From Caballeronia sp. dw_276 (lineage in GTDB: Bacteria > Pseudomonadota > Gammaproteobacteria > Burkholderiales > Burkholderiaceae), in NCBI RefSeq assembly GCF_018449635.1, contig NZ_JAAVUV010000019.1, forward strand, positions 25,751 to 89,750: a stretch of DNA of 64,000 nucleotides. Direction: 5' to 3'. A model generated the notes under the pieces. The model was not told the origin of the DNA, did not search any database, and was given only the letters and a program-made list of their open reading frames with translations. Below, piece by piece: positions 8,726 through 17,436 of the stretch (its first letter is position 1; the number at the start of each line of letters is the position of its first letter). Position numbers and translations under genes: made by a program.

Positions 8726-10048
8726 ATGATGTCACGCGCTGTACCTTATCAGGAAAACGCCACCGGCCTGGTCGCCCTGCTCCCCGATGGTCGCGTTCGC
8801 TTCCTGCACCCCGCCGCAAAACCTGCCATCGATGCATACAACCAGAGGTTGTCCCAGGCTGAAGGGCTCGATCTGGAAGATTTCATAATCGACTCGCCGC
8901 TGGTTGACCTAAGGCAATTCCACCTCTCGGCCCCAGCGATCGCCTTCATCGAAACCACAAATCTCTGCAATCTTAGGTGCACGCACTGCTATGCATCATC
9001 AGGCGAGCGGCGCGACTCGGAAATGTCGACGAATTGCATCCTGCGGCTCCTGGACGAGTTCGCCGAAATGGGAGTTTTACAGGTTTTCCTCACCGGCGGT
9101 GAGCTCTTCGCACACCACGATGCCGTGGACATTATTAGGTACGCCCGCACGAAACCCTTCAGTACCCAGATATTCAGCAACGGCCTCCTGATCACCGAGG
9201 AAAAGCTGCGCCGCATCCCGCCCGGTCAGTCGTTTTTCGTCAGCTTTGACACAGCGGTGCCGGAGCGGACGATCCGCGGCCGGATGGACTTCCCCAAGCT
9301 GAGAAAATGCTTTGAATTGATCAAGCAACACGGTCACGTCGTGCGGACTGCGGTATCGGTCCATCGCTACAACATCGGCGACGTCGAGGAAATCTTCGGA
9401 TGGTGCATTGATAACAACTATCCCCGTCCCCAATGGCTCGAAACGCACCCGATCGGTCGGGCTCTACTGCACCCGCACATCCTGCTGACGCCCGACCAAA
9501 TCGACGAAGTTTTTGCCGTCTATACGCGCTGCATGGACCGCTACCAGCAGAGTATGAACGACGTTGACGAGCGGTCCGATGCGTCACAGTCGCCCGACCG
9601 CCCCCGCCCGGCTATCGCCGGAGTTGAAACGATCAAATTTTGCCAGCAACTGGAACGAGCAACCGGGCAGGAAAAATGCGGGCGCTCGGTGGCATACGTG
9701 AACAGCAGCGGCGACGTCTACCCTTGCAGCAACTGCATGAGCAACAACGCCTACAAGGCCGGCAATATCGTTGAGCGCTCGTTCAAGGAAGTATGGGAAG
9801 AAGGTTTCACCGACTTCCGCAACATTGTCTTCGATGACTTTGACCGCTGCAAAACCTGCGCCGTGCACCAGAACGATATCTGGTGCCAGTTCAAGTGCCC
9901 ACCCTTGTCGATGAACGTCACTGGCGCTGCCCACGAGTGTGGCGCGACGGAATATTTGAGGATCTTCATGCTCCGGGCGAACGAGTATTGGTCTACAAGG
10001 AAAACTCAGGGGTTCAAGCTGCAGCTAATGGCTAGGACTGCTCGTTAA
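8726..10048 (+). CDS. Radical SAM/SPASM peptide-modifying enzyme
   Basis: A 440-residue protein with the radical SAM cluster motif C81-NLR-C85-TH-C88 for the [4Fe-4S] that binds S-adenosylmethionine, and a GGEL motif near 124. A C-terminal SPASM-type region carries auxiliary-cluster cysteines at 318, 334, 337, 375, 378, 387, 391 and 405. Residues 1-65 may form a small N-terminal domain that engages a leader peptide (inference). GAAGGGAAC precedes tandem ATG codons at 8726 and 8729. The small repeat-containing precursor gene lies 60 bases downstream, the usual arrangement of a RiPP maturase. NirJ-like or AhbD-like haem enzymes share this architecture, but the neighbouring precursor favours peptide modification. 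The chemistry is not predictable from sequence. Confidence 0.88.
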   Translation: MMSRAVPYQENATGLVALLPDGRVRFLHPAAKPAIDAYNQRLSQAEGLDLEDFIIDSPLVDLRQFHLSAPAIAFIETTNLCNLRCTHCYASSGERRDSEMSTNCILRLLDEFAEMGVLQVFLTGGELFAHHDAVDIIRYARTKPFSTQIFSNGLLITEEKLRRIPPGQSFFVSFDTAVPERTIRGRMDFPKLRKCFELIKQHGHVVRTAVSVHRYNIGDVEEIFGWCIDNNYPRPQWLETHPIGRALLHPHILLTPDQIDEVFAVYTRCMDRYQQSMNDVDERSDASQSPDRPRPAIAGVETIKFCQQLERATGQEKCGRSVAYVNSSGDVYPCSNCMSNNAYKAGNIVERSFKEVWEEGFTDFRNIVFDDFDRCKTCAVHQNDIWCQFKCPPLSMNVTGAAHECGATEYLRIFMLRANEYWSTRKTQGFKLQLMARTAR

Positions 10049-10108
10049 TCCGGAGCAGCGTCAATTTGCCGCTGTGCTTTGATTTCTTCAACTTTAACAG
10101 GAGAAGCT

Positions 10109-10345
10109 ATGGTAACCAACATCTCGAAGGGAAGCATACCGCTGGAAGGCTTGGAGGTGGCGGCCTCGCCGGGGAACAAGTTCACTCGCATCCACCTCGA
10201 CCTGGCGAGCGACGGCGTGACCTTGGCCATGGTGGGCGCCGCCTCAGCGCTCAAGCAGCCCGATAGTCGGCACTCGCTCGTGCTCAAGCCGACGGCGGAC
10301 GGCGTGTCGCTCGCCATGGTAGGGGCCGCTTCGGCCGCGCAGTAA
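10109..10345 (+). CDS. Putative RiPP precursor peptide with duplicated core
   Basis: A 78-residue peptide translated from an ATG preceded by a strong AGGAG (an in-frame ATG at 10079 lacks one). The leader-like part, residues 1-34, is followed by two cores, DGVTLAMVGAASA (35-47) and DGVSLAMVGAASA (64-76), spaced 29 residues apart. The linker contains LKQPDSRHS and the end is AQ. There is no Cys, Trp or Tyr, which excludes sactipeptide, ranthipeptide and most aromatic-cyclophane chemistries. Shared core residues include Asp, Ser and Met. The DNA of the two cores differs at many synonymous sites while the peptide is conserved. Placement between a SPASM enzyme and further modifying enzymes supports the precursor call. 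It matches no family I know. Confidence 0.75.
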   Translation: MVTNISKGSIPLEGLEVAASPGNKFTRIHLDLASDGVTLAMVGAASALKQPDSRHSLVLKPTADGVSLAMVGAASAAQ

Positions 10346-10351
10346 GACGGC

Positions 10352-10382
10352 AAGGGGCTCTCGTCCAGCACGGGAGCCCCTT
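10352..10382 (+). terminator. Attenuator-like hairpin after the precursor gene
   Basis: An 11-pair stem (AAGGGGCTCTC with GGGAGCCCCTT, one wobble) around a 9-base loop, starting seven bases after the precursor stop codon. The T-tract is weak, so partial termination or mRNA 3'-end protection is likely. Such hairpins often keep precursor mRNA in excess over downstream enzyme mRNA in RiPP operons. Confidence 0.6.
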
Positions 10383-10407
10383 CTAGTTCCGAGAACTCGA
10401 CGTCACC

Positions 10408-11124
10408 ATGACCGAAGAAATCTGCTTCCTTGCCGCGCACAACGATGAGCAGGCGCGGCTGCGTATCTACCGCCCAGCTAACTCGCGCGGATCGGCCTGC
10501 GTCCTGATCAACTCGGGACGGGTGGCTCGCTTCGACGAAGACGAGGATGAATCCAAGCTGTACCAGGCGTTGCACTATGCCTTGTGCGAGCGCGGAATCA
10601 CAACGTTCGAGATTGATTTGCCCGAGCGAGATCGTAGTGAACCCGATTCGACAGAAAAGGCAGTTGAAGACCGCCTATTGCGCCTTCGCTGCCTGCTGGA
10701 CGAGCCCGCCTTCCTGCCATTCCACTACGATTATTCGGTCGTCGCACTCTCGCTCGGCGGTCAGGTCATGTTGCGGCAATTGGCCGGCCCCGAGGGCCGG
10801 CCCGCCCCTGGCACTGTTGTCTTGATCGGCACTGTGGTGGAAGCGCCTGTGATAGTTGTTGACAGCGTGCGCAAGATTCACCTCGTGTACGGAGAAAACG
10901 ATTGCGTCGGATACCTTGAACCGCAGTCCGAATATGTCCGATTTCAGCGCCCGGTAGTGTACGGGCAGCGGTCACGGGAGAGATTGGTAGTCCGTCGTTC
11001 GCAGCATGTGAGCTGTCACATCCTGAAAGGCTGCGGACACACGTTGAGCCGTGTCGACCCGGGGTGCGACGATCCGCTCAATGCGCTCGTATCTTTTCTG
11101 CTGCCCGTCGCTGGTTTCGCTTAG
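10408..11124 (+). CDS. Alpha/beta hydrolase of the radical SAM/RiPP cluster
   Basis: A 238-residue alpha/beta hydrolase-fold protein resembling dienelactone hydrolase or serine-esterase types. The nucleophile elbow is modified to LSLGG, with Ser115; the likely acid is Asp165 (YGENDCVG) and the likely base His211 (KGCGHTLSR). There is no signal peptide, so it is cytoplasmic. It follows the precursor and attenuator hairpin and precedes the tautomerase-fold gene by about 20 bases, which indicates one operon. The cluster has no recognisable protease, so this protein could release or hydrolyse the modified peptide; that is inference. Confidence 0.75.
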   Translation: MTEEICFLAAHNDEQARLRIYRPANSRGSACVLINSGRVARFDEDEDESKLYQALHYALCERGITTFEIDLPERDRSEPDSTEKAVEDRLLRLRCLLDEPAFLPFHYDYSVVALSLGGQVMLRQLAGPEGRPAPGTVVLIGTVVEAPVIVVDSVRKIHLVYGENDCVGYLEPQSEYVRFQRPVVYGQRSRERLVVRRSQHVSCHILKGCGHTLSRVDPGCDDPLNALVSFLLPVAGFA

Positions 11125-11145
11125 TCTGCCTTCATGGTCGCCAGC

Positions 11146-11505
11146 ATGCCAATCATCGACATCTTCTCTCCGCTGAAAGATCCACCGCCGCGACTGCTGC
11201 CGTCGCTTGCAATCCAGGTGCGGGAAATCCTCGGGTTACCCGACGATCGCGTCTGGTTGCTGTGGCATCCCATCGCGCAGAGCCACCATTTTCGCCCGAA
11301 CTGGTCAGGCGATCCGGCCCGCGCCGGTCCGATCGTCAAGGTGCGCTGCAAGTCCGATTACAGCGATATCCAAGTCCGCTCGCTGATTCAGGGTTTGGCG
11401 GAAACGATGGCCGGACACCTCGAGGTGCCTGTCGATTCAATTTACATTGTCGTGGACCCGGTCCTTAAAGGCAGACTGTTCGTGCGCGGTACGCTATGGG
11501 AGTGA
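11146..11505 (+). CDS. Tautomerase-superfamily (4-OT/MIF-like) small protein
   Basis: Starting at ATG 11146 the protein begins MPIIDIFSPL, which puts Pro directly after the initiator Met, as required for the N-terminal catalytic proline of the tautomerase superfamily; the upstream ATG at 11134 would bury that proline. It is 119 residues, close to two beta-alpha-beta units. The segment AIQVREILGLPDDRVWLLWHPI follows the family pattern. Its presence in a putative RiPP operon is unusual and may point to an enol/keto or decarboxylation step on the modified peptide or a released fragment. Fold assignment moderate, function unknown. Confidence 0.6.
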   Translation: MPIIDIFSPLKDPPPRLLPSLAIQVREILGLPDDRVWLLWHPIAQSHHFRPNWSGDPARAGPIVKVRCKSDYSDIQVRSLIQGLAETMAGHLEVPVDSIYIVVDPVLKGRLFVRGTLWE

Positions 11506-11511
11506 GGACAA

Positions 11512-11976
11512 ATGGAGCCATTGATTCTCATGCCAATCGGGACCGTACACAACGCCATCGCGTCCCCTCAGGACGACCACTGGCGCGGTGTAGTTTCGCA
11601 ACTGGTGATCGATTCGGAGCAGTACTTACCCGAATCCTTGCAGGGAATTGAAGAATTCTCGCACTTGGAGGTGATCTACGTGATGAACCGGGTAGACCCT
11701 TCCAGCCTCCCCGTTGGCGCCCGGCACCCACGCAACCTGACTTTCCTGCCGAAAGTCGGCATCTTTGCACAGCGGCCGAAAGCGCGCCCCAACCGGATCG
11801 GGCTGTCGCGCTGCCGGCTTCTTTCCCGCGAGGGAATGATCCTGACCGTAGAAGGACTGGATGCGATCGACGACTCCCCGCTAATTGACATCAAGCCATA
11901 CTTCGCCGAATTCGGTCCGCGCGGAGAGGTATTGCAGCCGGATTGGACCCATGAAGTCATGCGCAACTACTACTAA
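11512..11976 (+). CDS. TrmO/TsaA-like SAM-dependent methyltransferase-fold protein
   Basis: A 154-residue beta-barrel protein of the TrmO (YaeB/TsaA) family, whose studied members N-methylate t6A37 in tRNA(Thr). Key family segments are PIGTVHN near the N-terminus, FAQRPKARPNRIGLS in the middle and DSPLIDIKPY near residue 125. It lacks the C-terminal extension of the E. coli enzyme of about 235 residues. Its place inside a peptide-modification operon, six bases after the tautomerase-fold gene, suggests a role on the cluster product rather than on tRNA. That reassignment is inference. Confidence 0.8.
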   Translation: MEPLILMPIGTVHNAIASPQDDHWRGVVSQLVIDSEQYLPESLQGIEEFSHLEVIYVMNRVDPSSLPVGARHPRNLTFLPKVGIFAQRPKARPNRIGLSRCRLLSREGMILTVEGLDAIDDSPLIDIKPYFAEFGPRGEVLQPDWTHEVMRNYY

Positions 11977-12032
11977 CCAACGCTGGAAAGGAACCGATGG
12001 TCGTTCGCCGATTCCGATGAAAAGGGGCAAAA

Positions 12033-13526
12033 ATGACTTCACCGCGAAAAGCCGTGCTGGACGAACTGCTCGAAGCAAATCCCGAGCTGAACATTCCTGT
12101 CAACGACTACAACATCAACGTCACCGCCAACCAAGGAGCGATCATCGATGCCGAGCAGTTGTTTGCGGCATACAGGGTCTTCGATGGTGCAGGCCGCGAC
12201 GCTCACTTTTACTTTCACCTGCCCTTGTGCGATTACATTTGCCATTTCTGCAATTACGTCAAACGTAAAATACGGGCCAACAACAAGGCGGAAGAGCTCA
12301 TGCATTGGGCCGACCTACTCATTCGAGAAACTCAGCTCTACCTCGATCAGGTGCCTTGGCTCCGCGATGCGCTGATTCGCTCGTTCTATATCGGCGGGGG
12401 CACCGGCGCTCTCTTGCTCAACAACGAACTGGCATTTCGCAGGTTGATTACACATCTCAATGGGAATTTCAATGTCACTGAGGACTGCGAGCGCAGCCTG
12501 GAAGGGAACCCGGAAAACTTCACCGAGGAGAGTATCGAGCTTGCGCTCGAGCTCGGCTTCAATCGGTTCAGCGTCGGCGTACAGAGCCTGCAGCAGGAAG
12601 TCAACGCCTTTTCCAACCGCGGCCACTCCCCCGAGGAAGCCCTGCGTGCAATCCAAGTGTTGTTGAAGACCGGAAGGCCGTTCAGTGTCGATATGATGTT
12701 CGGCTTGCCCTACCAGACCGCAGAAAGCTTTGAGCGGGACATCCGCACGCTTGTGGAGTTCGGGGTCCCTTGTCTTACCCTATACAGGCTCCGCAACGTC
12801 GAGCGCGAGAAAATGGGGATTGGTAACGCATCTGTGTGGAACTCGGAAAAACACAAGCATCGCTTAACCGAAAGCGGAATGTTTCCTTCGATTTCCGCGA
12901 CGTATCAGATGCGCGATGCGGCCACTGGGATACTGCGCGCCAACGGCTACCACCCCAGCCCGTGCGGATGGTGGAATAAGGCTACAACTTACCCCGACGG
13001 GAATATTCCGCGTGTCTCGAAGGACAAATGGGAGAAATATAATTCGATGCTTGCCTTCGGCCCGGGCGCATACGGCTGGTTGTCGGGAAACCAACCCTCG
13101 TTCCTACAGACACACAACATCACCGACATAAACAAGTACGTTGCGCACATGGAAGGCAATCCCACAGTGCCGCCACTAGCCTACGGGCGCATCCTCGAAG
13201 GAAACGTCGCGATCGGCACGCGATTGAGTTTCGCGTTCAAGGCAAACCAGCCGATCATTCTGGATGAATACAGGGAGCTGTTCGGGGTCGACTTGTTGAA
13301 CGACGAGCCTTACGCCAACGTATTCGCCGAGCTCGTTAAACGGGACCTGATGTCAAGATCGCCGGACGGCAGGTCGTTCGCCCCGACGTGGAAGGGCGAA
13401 GAGTTGCACGAAGAGATCATGTATATCTACTTCCACAAATCAATCGGGGGAACTCTCGACCCCGCGTGCAAGCGCCGGACCATTCTGCTGCAACCTGTGC
13501 ATGCGGATACGGCGATCTCGAAGTAG
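12033..13526 (+). CDS. HemN/HemW-like radical SAM enzyme
   Basis: A 497-residue radical SAM protein with C66-DYI-C70-HF-C73 and the HemN-family GGGT motif (YIGGGTGALL). The segment FSVGVQSLQQEVNAFSNRGHSPEEALRAI is typical of HemN/HemW-type enzymes. Relatives acting outside haem synthesis are class C radical SAM methyltransferases that modify thiopeptides and other natural products, or HutW/ChuW haem-degrading enzymes. With no haem genes nearby and a SPASM enzyme and precursor in the same operon, a C-methylation or related role on the peptide is the most reasonable reading. A typical ribosome-binding site is not obvious. Confidence 0.82.
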   Translation: MTSPRKAVLDELLEANPELNIPVNDYNINVTANQGAIIDAEQLFAAYRVFDGAGRDAHFYFHLPLCDYICHFCNYVKRKIRANNKAEELMHWADLLIRETQLYLDQVPWLRDALIRSFYIGGGTGALLLNNELAFRRLITHLNGNFNVTEDCERSLEGNPENFTEESIELALELGFNRFSVGVQSLQQEVNAFSNRGHSPEEALRAIQVLLKTGRPFSVDMMFGLPYQTAESFERDIRTLVEFGVPCLTLYRLRNVEREKMGIGNASVWNSEKHKHRLTESGMFPSISATYQMRDAATGILRANGYHPSPCGWWNKATTYPDGNIPRVSKDKWEKYNSMLAFGPGAYGWLSGNQPSFLQTHNITDINKYVAHMEGNPTVPPLAYGRILEGNVAIGTRLSFAFKANQPIILDEYRELFGVDLLNDEPYANVFAELVKRDLMSRSPDGRSFAPTWKGEELHEEIMYIYFHKSIGGTLDPACKRRTILLQPVHADTAISK

Positions 13527-13551
13527 CTGGCTCGAACGGCAGACACCAGCA

Positions 13552-14304
13552 ATGACAACACCAAGCCAAGATTGGTTTTCGCCGATTGCGCAACAGTATC
13601 GACAATTTCGCCCTCATTATCCGGCAGGGTTGTTCGCTTATCTGGCATCCGTCGCGCCGGCGCACGAACGCGCTTGGGATTGCGGCGCGGGAAACGGGCA
13701 GGCTGCGGTTGGCCTGGCCGATCACTTTCAGCAAGTGGTCGCCACCGACATCAGCGCCGAGCAGATCAGGTTAGCGTTTGCGAACCCGAAGATCGGCTAT
13801 CACGTGGGCGCGGCCGAAAGCTGCTTCTTGCCCGCGTCGTCGGTGGACCTTGTCACTGTGGGAGAGGCGCTGCACTGGTTTGATCTGGGCCGGTTTGGGC
13901 GAGAGGTGGCGCGCGTGCTGCGGCCGAGTGGCAAGCTGGCGGTCTGGAACTATCGTAGGTGCCGGATAACGCCGGCGCTCGACGGCATCATCGATGCGTT
14001 TCACGACGAAGTCCTCGCTGGCCATTGGGCAGCGGCGGCGCTGCACGATGATGTTTTTGCTCACGAACTTCCGCTTGTCGACACAATCACGCCCGATTTC
14101 GTCATTGTCGCAGAGTGGCCCCTCGTCAGCTTCATGGGCTATTTAGGTAGCTGGTCCGCTTGTGCTTCTTACCAGAGAAGACACGGTCATTCGCCGCTGG
14201 ACCTGATCGCGAGCGAGCTACAAAAGCTTTGGCTTACCTCGGGTGACCGGATGCGCATCAGTTGGCAGTTAAATCTCAGAGTAGGCGTCGTGCCTGGCTC
14301 GTGA
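13552..14304 (+). CDS. Class I SAM-dependent methyltransferase (Methyltransf_11 type)
   Basis: A 250-residue Rossmann-fold methyltransferase from the ATG at 13552 (MTTPSQDWFSPIAQQYRQFRPHYP); the ATG at 13501 overlaps the previous gene and adds non-family residues. The SAM-binding motif I is WDCGAGNGQAA, motif II is VVATDIS, and VGEALHWFDL is typical of the YafE/UbiE-like group. It starts 25 bases after the HemN-like gene and is the last gene of the putative RiPP operon, converging on the PLP-lyase gene four bases away. It may add an O- or N-methyl group to the product; the substrate is unknown. Confidence 0.82.
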   Translation: MTTPSQDWFSPIAQQYRQFRPHYPAGLFAYLASVAPAHERAWDCGAGNGQAAVGLADHFQQVVATDISAEQIRLAFANPKIGYHVGAAESCFLPASSVDLVTVGEALHWFDLGRFGREVARVLRPSGKLAVWNYRRCRITPALDGIIDAFHDEVLAGHWAAAALHDDVFAHELPLVDTITPDFVIVAEWPLVSFMGYLGSWSACASYQRRHGHSPLDLIASELQKLWLTSGDRMRISWQLNLRVGVVPGS

Positions 14305-14307
14305 GCG

Positions 14308-15492
14308 TTACGCGGCGTCCAGAGCAGACAGCAAGTCCTGCTCAATGTCTTCGACGTCCTCCAGCCCGACGGAAATGCGAACCAGGCCTGAGGAGATGCC
14401 GAACCGAGCCAGATCCTCGGCGCCATAGGCGGAATGGGTCATACTGACCGGATGTTGAATCAGGGTCTCCGCATCGCCCAAGCTTACGGCAATGCGCGTC
14501 AGTCGAACATTATTCATCATTCGCCTGGCACTGACAGCCCCCCCTTTCAACTCCAGCGAGATCAAACCGCCGAACATTGGCAGAGACGACTTAGCAAGCT
14601 GGAACTGCGGATGCGACTGCAGGCCCGGGTAAAAGACGCGCGCGACCTTTGGGTGGCGTTCAAGCAGACGTGAGATACGCAAGGCACTGTGCGAATGGCG
14701 CTCCATGCGGAGCCCAAGGGTCTTCAGGCCGCGGAGAACCAGGAAAGCCGCAATCGGCGAGATTGTGGCGCCTGTAATAAAGCGTAGTCCATTCATCCGC
14801 ACCGTTTTGATGATTTCTTCTGCGCCGATCACCGCGCCGGCCACTACGTCGCCGTGCCCGCACAGGTATTTCGTCATGCTGTGCACGACCAAGTCCGCCC
14901 CCAGCTCGAGCGGCCTTTGAAGGTAAGGCGTACAAAAGGTATTGTCCACGACCGTCAGCGCACCAGCTTGCCGCGCGATTGCACTCACTGCCGCGATGTC
15001 GATCAACTCGAGAGATGGGTTGGCCGGCGTTTCGAAAAAAACGAGCTGTGTCCCGGGGCGGATCGCCGCCTCGGTCTGCGCCGGGTCGCTCAGGTCGGCG
15101 AACGTCACATCTACGTTCCACGAAGGTAGCTCATGGCGGAACAGCGTAAAAGTGTTCCCATACAAGCGGCGATGAACCACTACGCGGTCGTTGGGTTTGA
15201 GGATCGACCATATCACGCAGCCGATCGCCCCCATGCCTGATGCCGTCGCAAGCGCCGAGGTGCCGCCCTCCAAGTCCGCCAGCCGCGCCTCCAGCAGGGC
15301 CTGGGTCGGATTGTGAACGCGACCATACACATACTGCTTTCGATCGCCGGCGAAGGTGGCTGAGGCATCCTCTGCGGAGCCAAAAGTGAATGTCGATGAC
15401 ATATGAATCGGCGGGGTCAATGCGCCGAGCGCTTCATCAGGCTCGTAACCGACGTGGATGGCCCGCGTGTGGAATCCTCGTTTGTTCGGCAT
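14308..15492 (-). CDS. PLP-dependent Cys/Met metabolism enzyme, methionine gamma-lyase-like
   Basis: A 394-residue PLP enzyme of the trans-sulfuration family. The PLP lysine is Lys208 (VVHSMTKYLCGHGD), and the substrate-side motif YVYGRVHNPT is intact. Overall it most resembles methionine gamma-lyase, which turns methionine into methanethiol, ammonia and 2-oxobutyrate. The Cys116 of characterised methionine gamma-lyases, in the LYGCT motif, is Asn113 here (LYGNT), so specificity may be shifted towards homocysteine, cystathionine or O-acetylhomoserine. AAAGGGGAA precedes the ATG. It converges with the RiPP operon; a link through methionine or SAM turnover is possible but unproven. Confidence 0.85.
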   Translation of the reverse strand: MPNKRGFHTRAIHVGYEPDEALGALTPPIHMSSTFTFGSAEDASATFAGDRKQYVYGRVHNPTQALLEARLADLEGGTSALATASGMGAIGCVIWSILKPNDRVVVHRRLYGNTFTLFRHELPSWNVDVTFADLSDPAQTEAAIRPGTQLVFFETPANPSLELIDIAAVSAIARQAGALTVVDNTFCTPYLQRPLELGADLVVHSMTKYLCGHGDVVAGAVIGAEEIIKTVRMNGLRFITGATISPIAAFLVLRGLKTLGLRMERHSHSALRISRLLERHPKVARVFYPGLQSHPQFQLAKSSLPMFGGLISLELKGGAVSARRMMNNVRLTRIAVSLGDAETLIQHPVSMTHSAYGAEDLARFGISSGLVRISVGLEDVEDIEQDLLSALDAA

Positions 15493-16344
15493 TCGATTCC
15501 CCTTTCAACTGGTTGCGGCTGGCGCCGCCCAATCCGATACGAGAAGGCGCCGTAGATTCTTCTTGCGCCGTGGTTTCGTTGCGGCGGCAAAGCCTCGATC
15601 TGTATCCACGTTTCATCGCCAATGACCGACGCTTCCATCCCTTGGTAGCCGTCGCTCAGATGTCAAAGATTAGCAGCTCGCCGGGCAAGCAACCGGCCCC
15701 CTCGACGTTTTTTTACACCGGCATCTAATCGCGAAACCTGTGATGTGTCCGCTCATCTCGGAAATGCCAGCGCCCTACCCATATTGCTGTCGGTAGGCCG
15801 TTCCTGACGGAGCCCGATCGCGGTTTTCAGCACATTCGAACGCCACTGACGACCGACGCTTCCCTTGGCGGCCGCGTGCCGTTCGTTACCTGCCACGGTT
15901 CTCGGCAACGATAACGGCGGTACGTTCCCCGCGTAGACGCTCCGAAGCGATTCGAATTACGGCTGCGGCAAAGCCGCGATGTTCGGGTATTGATCGCAAA
16001 AGGGCTTCAGTGATCACCGGTCACCAAGCCACGGCCGACCGAGCGCTGGTTCCTGCAATCCCCGGATGCGGCAATGGTGGGGAGCTGGCAATGGCCCTTC
16101 GCATCAATGGCGGCTCGCCCTCCAGAAGCCATCATTCGCATGATGACCATCGGTAAGTCCGCATTGGGTCGAGGACTGACTATCAGGTTATTTTTAACCG
16201 TGGCAGTAAAGTTGCTTCGGAAATGGTTTGCACGATCGGACCGTCACGTCCCCCGCGTGTCGATGCGACTGCGCGCCGACGTGCGGTAGCGCCTTGCGGC
16301 ACCTACATTGCACACTTCTCACAAACAATCCTGGATGCACAAAG
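15493..16344. other. Intergenic region
   Basis: About 850 bases without a convincing gene. ORFs such as 15390-15728 plus overlap the lyase or lack a start signal. No terminator, RNA gene or repeat of note was found. Confidence 0.4.
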
Positions 16345-16656
16345 ATGAAAGCAACAATTTGGGGCCATTCCCAGTTGCCCGAAGGGCATGAAGAGGTTCA
16401 TCGATTTGCTTTCGAACTTCACGACGGAAGTGCTGCGCCACCCGTGCGTGAATCTGTTTCCCTGCGCACTGCTCGCGTTGTTGTCGCGCATTTACAGGAC
16501 GGCAATGCATTGATTCAAATGTTCCGAGCCATCGTCGATAGCCAGTCGGCGGACTATGATCGGTTAGTCGGACAGAGCTTCGAGGATGATTTCATTGAGA
16601 ACGGTCCGAGCGATCGCGTCGATGACGCGCCGGGATGGCAGAACGCCAATCGCTAA
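16345..16656 (+). CDS. Hypothetical protein, 103 residues
   Basis: From the ATG at 16345 the product is a soluble, mildly acidic protein (MKATIWGHSQLPEGHEEV). The upstream start at 16228 adds a Cys-rich stretch that does not look coding. Codon use after 16345 is host-like. No signal peptide, membrane segment or known domain is visible. It stands alone between two long non-coding stretches. Function unknown. Confidence 0.5.
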   Translation: MKATIWGHSQLPEGHEEVHRFAFELHDGSAAPPVRESVSLRTARVVVAHLQDGNALIQMFRAIVDSQSADYDRLVGQSFEDDFIENGPSDRVDDAPGWQNANR

Positions 16657-17436
16657 GCGCTGTTGTAGGAGACAAACTCCTTGGGCCGTATGCGGCCATG
16701 ATAGGACATCGTAGTCTTAGCTAACACCGTCGGCAATGCGGTTTCACCGTCAACAAATCGCGAAGATGGAGTCTTGGGAAGCCATAGGTGTTGTCGCCGG
16801 CAGCAAATAAGCGTCCCGGGCTTAATCCATGGAGTTTCCATTGGAGGAGCTGGTCCGAACCGACAATTGACTTGCCCCTTCGCAGTATCCAAAGCAACGG
16901 CATCCGGCGCGGATCTTTGAGATCGACTCTGGATCGGGCATCCTTCGTTTTGCTGTAGCAGAAGTTTCAGCAGGGGTTTGGGCTTTTTGTCATCCGTGCG
17001 CCCAATGAATGCTGCATCGGCCGGTCTACCGCACTGCTGTCCCTGTCAGCCATTTTCGGCCTTTCGCGGCTCATGCTTAGATCGCAACCAACCGAATTCA
17101 GGGGCGCGAAAGTTATCGGCGTTCTCTTTCGCCGCGATGCCCGAATCTCACCCGCGGTTCTGGGCAAGCATGCGCGATGGCAGGTTTCTGGCCCTATAGA
17201 CCTTTAAGTTCACCAGTTGAATTGCTGTTTGCAGCGGTGGGCGGGCCCGGCATAAAAATTGCGCCATCCTTTCTCGGGACAATAGGGTGTGCCGTGCAAT
17301 TTTTGGAACCCCGATTGTCGATAGCAGATTACGCGGTGAGGTCAGTAGATACTGTGACGACCTTAAGCTCAACAACAGTTCAATAAAAGCTAGGACGTTC
17401 CCGCTAGTCTGCGCGATCTGGAGCGCGCGCTCCCCT
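16657..17436. other. Intergenic region upstream of the chemotaxis-kinase fusion gene
   Basis: About 780 bases with only short ORFs lacking start signals or family resemblance. The frame of the downstream gene is open back to 17287, but residues encoded before 17437 do not resemble a protein domain. Confidence 0.4.

Noticed and set aside
10079..10108. Upstream ATG that would lengthen the precursor by ten residues
   Set aside because: No ribosome-binding site, whereas the ATG at 10109 follows a strong AGGAG.
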